From Circinella minor (Eukaryota; Mucoromycota; Mucoromycetes; Mucorales; Lichtheimiaceae), in contig JAEPRB010000105.1 of assembly GCA_016758965.1 (NCBI GenBank), positions 62,001-126,000 of the forward strand: a stretch of DNA of 64,000 nucleotides, in the 5' to 3' direction. The position numbers and the translations under genes were made by a program. The notes beneath the pieces were generated by a model. That model worked only from the letters and a program-made list of their open reading frames with translations, was not told where the DNA came from and ran no database searches. The stretch's first letter is position 1. Every line of letters starts with the position of its first letter. Of the stretch, positions 11,032-21,630 are shown piece after piece.

Positions 11032-13971
11032 ATGCGTCGAATTTTAGAAGAAGATACTATTCTTTGCCGGGATGCGATGAATCTTGAAACGTTACACGTG
11101 CTACGATTTGTTGAAGATCCAGCCAATGTCACTCGCCCTTTATCATTTAACAGATTACAACTTTTTGGAAAACGCTTTCCATTTGGCGATGACACCACCT
11201 GGTGAAAGCTCCTGATCGAGTAAGTTTTGCTTATAGAATTATGGCTTAATTGCCCACATGCCTAACATTAATACGTAACTTATTAACCATATATTGTTTA
11301 GCTGACACCTACCCTGAACTTGATAATATATTTACAAATTACGTTAATCCTTCTCGTGTACAGGATAATGGTCAAGGTAAGCTTTACTTTTGTTTTATGA
11401 ATTACCAAATAGTACGTACATAATTATGTATGTAATGTAATAGGCTCTAATTGAATACTATTAGCTTATTGCGCAGTACTTGTATGAGATCCTGGTTTAC
11501 GATCCAAAGTTAAAAGAAATTTTGCCAAAAAAGCAATGACAAGTAGCTATGTATGTATTATTTAATTTTATCGTTATTCTTGATATTCCATATGTTGTTC
11601 TGTTACGTAAACAGAAATCTAACTCTTTTCATTCATTGTCATTTATAATAGATACCCGTACTAATCACTTGCTTATGAACATTCCTACCTTTTTGAAAAG
11701 AGTGTGGCTATCTTATATTAATGGATTGGTTACAGAGCTTAATATAAACTTACGACAATTACCTAATACTTTGGTTAATGTATCAAATCATACTTAGCTA
11801 TTATAATTTATGATTACTGTTTACATTGGTAATATTGATATAATAACTTACTGTTTTTCTTTTTTTAAACTAACTGCAAATAATATACACAAGCAGGTTG
11901 TGGATCGATTTGATCATCTCCCAGGCAATATTATTTCTAAGTTTCTATCTGCCATAATAAATAGAGTAAATGATTATTACGTGTAAATGTCAGCTTTTTT
12001 TATTACCTAATGCTTTTTACGTACTGTTTGATATATTTCATTTTATTGTTCATGTACTAAAATGTTTATATTTCGTTATTTATTTAAACTTTGATTAAAT
12101 ACGGTTTTAGAGCGGTTGCTACAGTCTTCTAAAAAAGTTGCACTACATCCTCGTGGTCAAGATTTGACAGGATGGCAAGGTGGAATGTATCATCTCTCCA
12201 AAAATCCTCGTCAGGGATTAACTCCACAACGTGACGCTGACTCTCGTTTCGTATTTATCGATCGAAATAATAAAAATGTGTTTATTGTTACATTGCTATT
12301 AATTGTGCTTTACCAAAAAGCAAATGTGTATACCTACTAATACTTGAAAAACTATCTATATTTGTAAAACAAATAGGGATTCGTTCGTTAGTCACTGTTG
12401 TGGACACACTCGATGCGCTGGAAAAAGATGAACATCGTAGACAGCACACAATTAATCTGCATAACGGACAGTATCAGTATGTATTATTTTTATATAGCAA
12501 TTTCAGTAGCTAAAACATTAATTCATTATAATTGGCATACATTAATTATAATATGAATATTTATCATATAATAGAGTGAAGTCTTTATTCAAGTGGTCTC
12601 AATACAGACAGCTTTAAAAACCGACGTCGATACGTCGCTGGAGAAGCATTAGGTGGTCGAGATGCCACCAATTTACATTTGCTTTACCATATAATGGGAT
12701 TTGTACCATCAACAGTGACTACATCTGTAAATTTTATATTATACATTCGTATGATAGATGAATTTCATACAGAGTGAGTAATTGTTTTTTTTTTAAAAAA
12801 AAAAAATCAAAGTCTATATTGCACGCAGCACTTCATAATAGCTAACATTCTTCAATATAGGATATATGAAAACTTTAATTTTCAATACCGCCACGGTGAG
12901 ATGCGTATGCGATATTTCGGAGCACATCATAGTGCCTTGGAAACGTTAGACAGTTTGCTAATTGGTGTGAATGAACACAATGACGTATATATATATCCAC
13001 TTGTATTATTATTAAATTCATTGGTATAAATTGGTGTACGTATTAAATTTTATTTTACAGGGATAACTTCCGCACCTTTTTCAGGTGTTCAAAAAAAGAA
13101 CGTAAAAATCATCGACGAGCAGTTCATCGAGAACGACGAAGACAACCTGGATATGTTACCACCCGTACCTACCATTGTTGTTTATGATGATGTCGGCTTA
13201 GACAAAGTATGAGAGGCTACGAACCTACTCTAATGGAAGTATATGACCATTTATCAACATTAAAGCATCATAGATCATTCAAATTCAAGATTTTAATAAA
13301 TTTTTAAACACTTTTTTCTTTATTATTATAGACATTTCGAGGAGTGTTGGTATGTCGGGTATTGGTTATACTAACTAACGAGTCTTATACAAGTATCATG
13401 TGTTCTGCATACCATAATGGTACTGTATCTTAGTTCATCAAAGTCGGGGCGACCCAGATAGAGATATGTGGATATGTATAAATAATCATCGGTAAGATAA
13501 ATCATTAATTACCTTTCTTTTTATTCATGTGAGAAACTAACTTTATTTTTTTTTAAAATTAGAATACAAAAAATAAGAAGAACTACTGGGAATAACAGAA
13601 AGAAAAGAAAGATGCTTTAGTGCTGCGATGAAGAAAATAATCCATCCACACGTACATCATAATGTCCTGATCGCATGCGTGTTGGTTTGTATCGCTTCCA
13701 ACTTGATAATTTTTAAAAAAAATGACGTTACTATTGAATATTTTAAAAACTATATTTTAATAATAATATATATATAACTAGTTATAGGCGCACTGTATAT
13801 TATCCATATCTCTGGTGTCGACATTGTGAGCGAGAAATTGACGAGAATGGTAAAAATGTATTAGGTCGTGTGATATATCGGGATCTAAACGCTGCAAACA
13901 ACATTGGACGAGTGTTTACTGCCTATATCAACAGCAATGGTGATCCTAATTCGAGACCATTGTGCCCTTGA
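11032..13971 (+). pseudogene. Decayed Fanzor (eukaryotic TnpB-like OMEGA nuclease) gene
   Basis: Plus-strand coding blocks separated by possible introns spell out a Fanzor in order. An upstream block of uncertain kinship (MRRILEEDTILCRDAMNLET) starts at 11032. Near 12110-12270 an exon ends in DADSRFVFID. Near 12375-12480 comes GIRSLVTVVDTLDALEK, fitting RuvC-I. Helical blocks follow at 12615-12985 (FNFQYRHGEMRMRYFGAHHS). At 13140-13205 is PTIVVYDDVGLDK, then RGYEPTLMEVYDHLS in another frame. At 13365-13420 is ILTNESYTSIMCSAYHNG, the NEYxTSxxCxxCH zinc-ribbon block with one Cys altered. At 13813-13827 is WCRHC, and at ~13879-13908 RDLNAANNIG, the RuvC-III D-x-NAA-x-NI block. Frame breaks (for example just after DVGLDK at ~13208), in-frame stops and the lost Cys point to a dead copy. 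Fanzors are RNA-guided DNA nucleases derived from TnpB and often ride in eukaryotic transposons. Confidence 0.75.
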
Positions 13972-15247
13972 CATCCTGCTAATAGAAACCAACATATTCG
14001 TGCACAAATGTAAAAAGAAGAACTTGTTCGAGAAGAAATAGCGAATGAGGAAGAAGAAATATGAGAATGATTACATGAAGGAAAGGGGGCACAAGGTGGC
14101 GTACATATAATAGCCATAAAAGAAACCTAAAACTGTCAATAAAGATGTGCTGGCATTCATGTATTTTACTTGTATCTTTTGTTTCTGATTAACATGATAT
14201 TTCATGCTGTGCACTGATTTCTGTTTTTTTCTTACGTGAATTATAGGTATTTTTTTATGACGTAAATATTTGTGATAAATAAAGTACATCGAAGGTTATT
14301 GTTTTAAGTAATTCATTGAATCATTTCATTGGTTGGGTGTATTAATGGAAAAAGAATAGGCTGTTTTTAAGACCCCGTTCTTGTTTGCTTTGATTAGAAA
14401 CAGCGACTTTTGTTTTTGGGAATTTTTTTTTTTTGTTCGAAAGGGGACTGACTGATCGTCTCGTTTCCATGGAAGTATATAATCTACGGAAACTACTAAT
14501 TCTACCAAATCTATGGAGTAGCAAAATATTATTTGTCGATCACTCTTATTTTTTTTTTTTGAGAAGCGCTTTTAAAGTATGACAAAAAACAAAGTACAAA
14601 AATCTTCCCATATACACTTTTTTATACTGGCACAATAGGTCAAAATGAAAATCTGACACCTAAATACAACAATGGACCAGATCTAATCAGATTGACTTTC
14701 AAAAAAATAAAAGATTGAGTTCAGAAAAAAGAGTAGTTTCACACGCTCCGAATATGGGCAATTGATGTTGGTTAAAAAGTATTTATTTGTATTTTTATTA
14801 CCTGGGAAAATTTATGCTTAGATGATATAAAAATTGCTTATAGTTACTAGCTTTCTATCAAATTTGATGAAATATCTACTATATACCTATATCTAATAAA
14901 CAAACATAATTAAAATAAAATATAAAAAAATTCTTCAATCTCGCTAGAGAATAGACGTATTCGCATACTTTTTTTTTTGTTTCTTCTACTTTCTTCTGAA
15001 CAGAAAGAAAAAAAAGAACCTTACTGCCAAGTGTAAACGAATTAGCTGCAACTGAGTAATTGTTGTGGCTGTTTATAGCTGGGTTATATTTTTTTTTTTA
15101 TTGAGCGGCGGCTCTACCGGAAAAAAAAATAGAATAGTTTCTTTTTTGTTGAGCTGTGATATTATTTATTTATTTATTTCTTCTCTTTCTCTTTTCTTTT
15201 TTCGGTCTTTTCTCTAACAATACTATACCCTGTTATTTAAAGCATTC
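13972..15247. other. Intergenic stretch, permease promoter region
   Basis: AT-rich with A/T runs, then pyrimidine-rich tracts close to the permease start (15180-15215), as is common before fungal start codons. No gene or clear transposon end seen. Confidence 0.5.
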
Positions 15248-18200
15248 ATGTCCGAGAAAATAACTCACCTTGAAGAAGGTACAAAGGCTTCATATTATAA
15301 TGAAGCCGGCGCTCATGGCAGTGAGAAACATGAAGAAGAATTGTACGATCCAACATGCATGTCACAGCACAGCGTCGACCGGGATAGCACACTCCAAGGA
15401 ACAAAGCGAGGTTTGAGTGCACGTCATATTCAAATGATTTCGTTAGGTGGCTGTATTGGGTAAATATTAACAGCATTTATTAAATGATTTGAAACAATAA
15501 CAACAAATTATAGCAAATTATATAATTTATATGTATTAATTGATCGATCAAAAAATTTACTGATGTGCGACGAATTAAAATAATAACAATTTAATAGTAC
15601 TGGTCTCTTTTTGACTTCTGGTCAAAATATCGCTAATGTAAATAAATAGAAAAAAAAAAGACGAACGAAAGACAAATATGAAAAAAAAAATACTATTAAG
15701 AATACAACTAATCGAGATAAATATAATTTGTTAATTATAGGGTGGTCCAGCTGGTGCCTTGATTGGTTATTGTGTTGTTGGCATTATGGTAAAAAAGAAC
15801 AACATAGTTTCTTTTCCAAAAAAAAAACATGAATGTAACATTTGAAAACTAAATTTATATGATGATAATATAATAGGTTTATTGTGTTATGACTTGTTTG
15901 GGAGAAATGGCTACATTTATGCCAGGTAAATTTATTATCATAAACTTTTATTTTACACAGTGAAATTATATTTAATATTTTGAGTAAACATTAACTAAAA
16001 CTACCATTTTTTTTTTCAATTTACAATAACTAAACAAATAGTATCTGGTTCTTTCAACCATTACGCAACTAGATTCATTGACCCAGCTTTAGGTTTCGCT
16101 CTTGGTTGGAATTATTGGTAATTTAATGTTTTTTAATGGAATTCTTTCCTTTTTTAGTTGCATTCTCTGTCCCACACACACTAACACATTATCTATTTGT
16201 TTTATCTTTTTACTATCAATAGGTTTTCGGTAAGTGTTTTTTGTAAACAATATGCACAGAAATTATGCACGTGGAATATACATACATATTATATTATTTT
16301 CTTGAAATGGTAAAATCAGGGACTCATTAATTTTTATCTTTTTTTTTTTTCAATTATTTTGATATACGATCTAGTGGGTAAGTAATATATGAGATGAACG
16401 GAAATTTTTATTTTTATCTTGGCTGTAATATATTACTAACTTATTCATTTATTACCATTCTGAATATATAATTTAGGCTGTACTTATTGCTACTGGTAAT
16501 TATTTTTTTCATATTTTATTTCAACAATCAAAAGCAATTGTATATCATATTTTATACAATGTAGAGAATATTTTAATAAATAACTTTTTGCTATTGCCCT
16601 TTTTTTTCTCATTGTAATATAGAACTTTCTGCAGCAGCAACAATTATTAACTGGTGGAAACCGGTCATGCCTGATGCTGCATGGTCAGCCATTTTCTTGG
16701 TTCTTATCGTTTCTATTAACTTGGTCGGAGTTCGGTAAGTAATATCTCTTTCTCAGGGAGTTAAAAGAACCGTGCGAAATCGATATATCGCGAAAGCCAA
16801 AGTAATGGATTACGGCAGAAAAAAGTCTAACGTGTGTTGTGGATTATATTTATTAGATTATATGGTGAACTTGAGTACTGGTTTGCTCTCGTCAAGATTC
16901 TTATTGTGATTGTATTTATTATTGTTGGTAAGTTATAGAAGAGGACATAGAGGTTACTTTTTTTTTTTTTGGGAAGGGGTTGTGATAATAGGAATAACAG
17001 ATTAAATATTGTTTTTAAAAAACTAATTGATTTATTTATATGATGTGTATATAATTATTTAGCCATTTGTGTATCAGCTGGTCTTGGCGGTGAAGTTATT
17101 GGATTTAAATATTGGACAGATCCTGGTGCCTTTGTTGGTGGTGGTGTAGGTACTGTTAGTGTCTTACTTACTGCTGGTTTCTCTTTCCAAGGCACAGAAA
17201 TTGGTAAGTCATATATTATATTTATATTCTTTTAAAAAGAATAAATACGTAGTAAGTATATAAGAATTGTTCATAATAATCCATTACGCTTTATAACAAA
17301 AAAATAGTTGGTATCACTGCTGGTGAAGCAAAGAACCCAACGAAAACTGTCCCACGAGCAATCCGTAACACATTTTGGCGTATCCTCTTTTTCTATATTG
17401 TCACCATTTTCTTGCTCGGTCTTACTTTACCAAGCAACAATCCTAAATTGTTGAACACTGATGATAGTGCAGGAACAGCTTCTTTTACTCTTGTTTTTGA
17501 AAAAGGTGGTATTGATGCAGGTGCTCATGTTATTAATGCCATTATTCTTACAAGGTAATAAAAAAAGATATCAATAATAATGCAAGATAAAATAACTGCA
17601 TAACACTACGATAAATAATATAAACTGATTATAATATAATCATTCTTTTATATAATAGTGTCTTGTCAGCTGCCAATTCTGGATTATATACATGTTCACG
17701 TACATTGTTAGGTCTTGGTCATGATGGTAATGCTCCAAGCTTCCTTTCACGTACTAACCGTTATGGTTCTCCCTACTGGTAAGTCTTGGATATTCTGCTA
17801 GTAGTTTATATGTAATTTAGTAGAAAAGAACCAAGCAGAGAATAACTTATGGTTTATTGTTTTTTTTAGGGCTGTCTTATTTTCTTCTGTAATTGGTTTC
17901 GCATGTGTATTTGTATCCATCTACAGTGCTTCAACAGCCTTTAATTGGTTTTTGAGTATTACATCCGTAACTGGTTTTATCAGTTGGTGGGGTATTGCAT
18001 TTGTCCAAATTCGTTTCAGACGTGGATACGTAAAGCAAGGCCGTAGTCTTGATGATCTTCCTTACAGAGCTTTCCTTTATCCCATCTCACCCATATTTGC
18101 ATGTGTATTATGTATCTTGATTATTTTGGGGCAAGGATATGGTGCATTCACACCTGAATGGGACACTGAATTATTCTTCACTAATTATGTTGGTATTGCA

Positions 18201-18479
18201 CCTGCTATTATTTGTTATGTTGCATATAAACTTATTCGACGTACACGTATTGTTCCTTTGGATGAAATTGGTGAGTAAACATTTTTATTTTACTATTTTG
18301 TAAAAAAAAAAAAAAAAATGATGAACAAAAAAAAAAAATTAAATAATTCCTTTTTTTTTTTTTTAATAATAGATTTTGATACTGGTCGTGTAACTCGAAT
18401 GGATATTGAACAAGACGCAGAAGAGGATGGTGCTGGTAAAAAAACATGGTATCGCAAGATATTCAACATCATTGCTTAA
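15248..18479 (+). CDS. Amino-acid permease (yeast amino-acid transporter family, APC superfamily)
   Basis: Plasma-membrane amino acid/H+ symporter of the Gap1/Can1 type, about 550 residues, ~12 membrane segments. Fifteen exons: 15248-15459, 15598-15637, 15741-15788, 15877-15925, 16042-16117, 16223-16229, 16375-16377, 16477-16495, 16623-16734, 16857-16927, 17063-17203, 17308-17554, 17659-17778, 17870-18270 and 18373-18479; all phases close. Signatures are LSARHIQMISLGGCIGTGLF (TM1), GEMATFMP, GWNYWFSWAVLIATELSAA (TM3), FSFQGTEIVGITAGEAKNP (TM6 substrate region) and NSGLYTCSRTLLGLGHDG (TM8). The hydrophilic N-terminus is rich in Lys and Glu, as in permeases regulated by ubiquitylation. Exons 6 and 7 are only 7 and 3 nt; they supply F-S and W of the conserved YWFSWA block. 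Substrate specificity cannot be read from the sequence. Confidence 0.93.
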
Positions 18480-19137
18480 TTTGACCGTTTTTTTTTTTTC
18501 ACACCCATTGTATTTTTTATTTTTATTTTTCAACCATTTGTATTTTTATGTTGTATTATAAGTTCCTTTTTCTTTATTTAAAAAGATAAAACAAAACGTT
18601 TATAAAGGTTCAATTTATATACCAATTATATATAAAAACAGAACTTTTTATTTAAAGAACATCTATGGAAAAGATGATGATGTATATAAACAATATAATA
18701 TGTGTTAATATTAAGTGATTCTCTCTATGAAATAGAATATTTAACTGATTAAATTACATATATGTCTTATATAACTATAACAAAATGCTATACCACGGTT
18801 GGGTTAATAATTGGTTCAACATGCTAATACATTTCTAATATCTGACAACTAATACGTTATGTTTACTATAATAATATGATATACTAGAAAAACAAATTTC
18901 TAATTATACAAAAATATTGCTATATTTTATGATGATTTACAATATTGTTGATAAAAAAAAAAAAGAAAAGTAATTAAAAAGTTGTAGGATAGGATTATAT
19001 CCAAATTATTGAGTTCTAGCTGTACGATTTACAACGGGCTAGCGAATTAAATTTGGTTTAAAGGAAAGCGGGATCCGACCAGATTTTATTGGACGACAGT
19101 GTGCTTCCCTGATACAGCCTCTTCCTTTGCTTCCAAA
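18480..19137. other. Intergenic stretch, RPL42 promoter region
   Basis: AT-rich. The last ~130 bp before the eL42 start are less AT-rich, with a CT-rich tract (ccctgatacagcctcttcct) typical of ribosomal-protein gene leaders. Confidence 0.5.
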
Positions 19138-19755
19138 ATGGTATGTATACAGATAGATATAAGATAGATGGATTTTCCAATGAAAGGAAATGGATATAAT
19201 GAAACGAAACGATAAACGAAAATGGATTCGATCGATTATTAGACGGATGGATTAGATGAATAAATATTGGATGGATTTATTGATAATTTTTTGTTATATC
19301 TATTTTTCTTATGGGGGAATAATGATTAGGTGAACATTCCCAAGACCCGCAACACCTACTGCAAGGGCGCCAAGTGCCGCAAGCACACTCCCCACAAGGT
19401 CACCCAGTACAAGACTGGTAAGGCTTCGTTGGCTGCCCAAGGTAAGCGTCGTTACGATCGCAAGCAATCCGGTTATGGTGGTCAAACCAAGCCCGTTTTC
19501 CACAAGAAGGCTAAGACCACCAAGAAGATTGTTCTTCGTCTTGAATGCACTGGTAATTTATTTATTTTCTTTTTAAATTTTAATTGTATATAAATGGTAG
19601 GGGGGAAAAAGAAGAGAATTAAATATTAAATATTTATTTTTATTTTTATTTGTCATTTAGCTTGCAAGTATAAGATGCAACTCCCCATCAAGCGTTGTAA
19701 GCACTTCGAATTGGGTGGTGACAAGAAGACCAAGGGTGCTGCTCTTGTTTTCTAA
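19138..19755 (+). CDS. RPL42: 60S ribosomal protein eL42 (L36a/L44)
   Basis: Large-subunit protein at the tRNA E site. Three exons: the ATG alone (19138-19140), 19330-19552 and 19661-19755, giving 106 residues, the usual family length. The translation is [20 protein letters not shown], then [18 protein letters not shown], and after the second intron [20 protein letters not shown]. Zinc-binding cysteines are present (Cys12, Cys17 and the later CTACKYK and RCKHF pairs). Codon use is visibly more C-ending than in neighbours, as expected for high expression. An intron right after the ATG is a recurrent arrangement in fungal ribosomal-protein genes. Residue 56 is Pro, the form associated in yeasts with cycloheximide sensitivity (Gln56 gives resistance). 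Confidence 0.97.
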
Positions 19756-20040
19756 GCGTGTTCACGTATATATTTTTTTTTCTCTTTCGGATCGAATAAA
19801 AAAAAAAGACAACGACGCCAAAATGTTCAGTTCACATACATACGCAAACGTACACATACAACTTTTTATTTTTATTTTATTTTTGGTGTCAAAAAGAGCA
19901 ACTACGACAAATGTTTTTTTTTCTTGTTAATGTTTGAATGGTTTCAAATAATATTTACTTCATTTGAAAGTTGGGGAACAAGAATAGAAGGTTGAGTTGA
20001 GTAGGATTTGATTTATTTCTGTATCCCCTTCAGTAACAAA
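19756..20040. terminator. RPL42 3' region
   Basis: T- and A-rich sequence after the eL42 stop, probably the 3' UTR and polyadenylation region. No gene seen. Confidence 0.4.
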
Positions 20041-20470
20041 TTATTCATCGTAACTATCTAAAAAGATCGTTATATCTTTATCACTAATTTCAAAATCGAA
20101 AATTTCAGTATTACTTCTAATACGTTCTTTTATGAATTGATTTATAACCGTGGACGGATCTAAAATTTTCAATTCAATTATTTTATTTAAAGAGTGAAAA
20201 TGCTTATATACACGAATGCTCTTTCTTTTTACCTACCATCGAATCAAAACTTGTGCTATACTCTTATTGTATTTCTTTGCAATTTCAACAAGACGTGGTT
20301 CCTCTAATCTTTGACCCATAGTTAATGGAGAATACTACAAAGATAACGATACCATATTATGACTGGGATGTAGTATACTTGACTTTAGAATAACCACTGT
20401 TCCTTTTTATATATTATCTCTTCTTCTAACAGAATACCATGTTCTTTACAAAGAGCTCAGATTTTGGGAC
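20041..20470 (-). pseudogene. Aldo-keto reductase, C-terminal remnant
   Basis: Three minus-strand pieces match the C-terminal third of an NADP-dependent aldo-keto reductase. 20470-20432 reads LCKEHGILLE; 20334-20237 reads [20 protein letters not shown] then [12 protein letters not shown]; 20159-20041 ends in RSNTEIFDFEISDKDITIF and a stop. The first two keep intron-like borders. In the last piece the expected SVDHGY...PKSV stretch is split over two frames (SVHGYKSIHK in one, ERIRSNTE in another), so it is frameshifted. Nothing upstream supplies the catalytic Tyr/Asp/Lys/His half of the barrel. A broken gene fragment rather than a working enzyme. Confidence 0.65.
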
Positions 20471-21332
20471 AGCCGAGAGAATGTATATTATAATATTAGG
20501 AAAGATATTACCCTTGAGGTAATTAGCAAGGAATATGATTTCAGTATTAAGTTGCCTCAACCAAAATCATCAGCTCCATAAGTCCTGTTGGTGATACATA
20601 GTGCGCATACAGTTAAAATGAAGGATAAAAAAAAGAAGCTGCTCCCCAATTTCTTATCACACGGTCAATCTGTTTCTTCAATCAATAATAATAATAATAA
20701 TAAAATCTATAAACACTAAATTCGACGTGTATACTTTGGCATGACATTTTAAAAATCGAAGACGTAATACATTACAGTGATAGAAAGCATGCTAGAGCAT
20801 ACCAGCTTTCTGTCCTCAAATGTAAGAGACTTAATAATGGGTAAAGAGATTAGCAAAAAGACTTTACAAAACAGCAAATCATTAAAAGCTATTTAAAGAC
20901 AGCCTCGAAAGCGACATTTAATCAACTTGTTACGAAGAAGGAAAACAATATAGCAGTGTTTGATGTTGAAGCCTCTTTAGCATTACAGCTAATAAAACAC
21001 TGAATTAGCCTTTATAGTAACTTGGTATGCACGCAGCATACTACTGCCAAACTGAAGAAGTTTCCTGGGAAAGCTATCCACCAAAAGATTAAAGCTCTTG
21101 GAGTTGCAAACGCGCAATACGAACTAAATTTTATTACAGTTTTTGGTGGACTTAAAGATGATAAACCGTAACCACTTATATAAGGTAGCAAGGAGATACT
21201 TGGCTGTACTAGCGAGCTCTCGGGCAGCCTTATTTATACCTAACCAATCAACGTAACAGGTTGGAGCCAAATGCTTTGAAGGAATCTGGTAAATACGCCA
21301 AGTTAGCTTCAGTCAATCTTGAAAAATATATA
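20471..21332. other. Decayed sequence with scattered coding-like blocks
   Basis: Plus-strand blocks such as NNIAVFDVEASLALQLIKH (about 20945-21005) and KKFPGKAIHQKIKALGVA (about 21055-21115) look like worn coding sequence broken by stops. A short ATA/AAT repeat lies at about 20686-20703. I cannot assign a family; an old transposon ORF is plausible. Confidence 0.3.
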
Positions 21333-21630
21333 TAAAAAAAGAACTTGGTTCAGGAAACGTAGAGGCGCACGAGGAACAAGAAGGGGTCGATGATGAGCAG
21401 GAAGAGGACCAGAAGGACCAAGAAGAGGAGGCTAATGAGCAAGAACACGAAAAGAGGGAGCAAGCGACCCATGATATATTTCACCAGCTACGTGCAGTAG
21501 CCAAAAAGATATGGTTTCGGATTTTTGACTTTTCGGTGGTTGGAAAGATTGGAGACAAAACTAAAACAACACGCAACCAACTAGTTACAAAAAGGTATAT
21601 ATTCAAACAGAAAGGGAAGATGCCATAGTA
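21333..21630 (+). pseudogene. Open frame without start, acidic Glu/Gln-rich then basic
   Basis: About 98 codons stay open with no ATG. The first half is acidic (EEQEGVDDEQEEDQKDQEEE) and the second half aromatic and basic (FHQLRAVAKKIWFRIFDFSV). The composition suggests a real, once-translated segment, either an exon of a lost gene or part of a transposon ORF. No family recognised and no flanking exons found. Confidence 0.3.
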
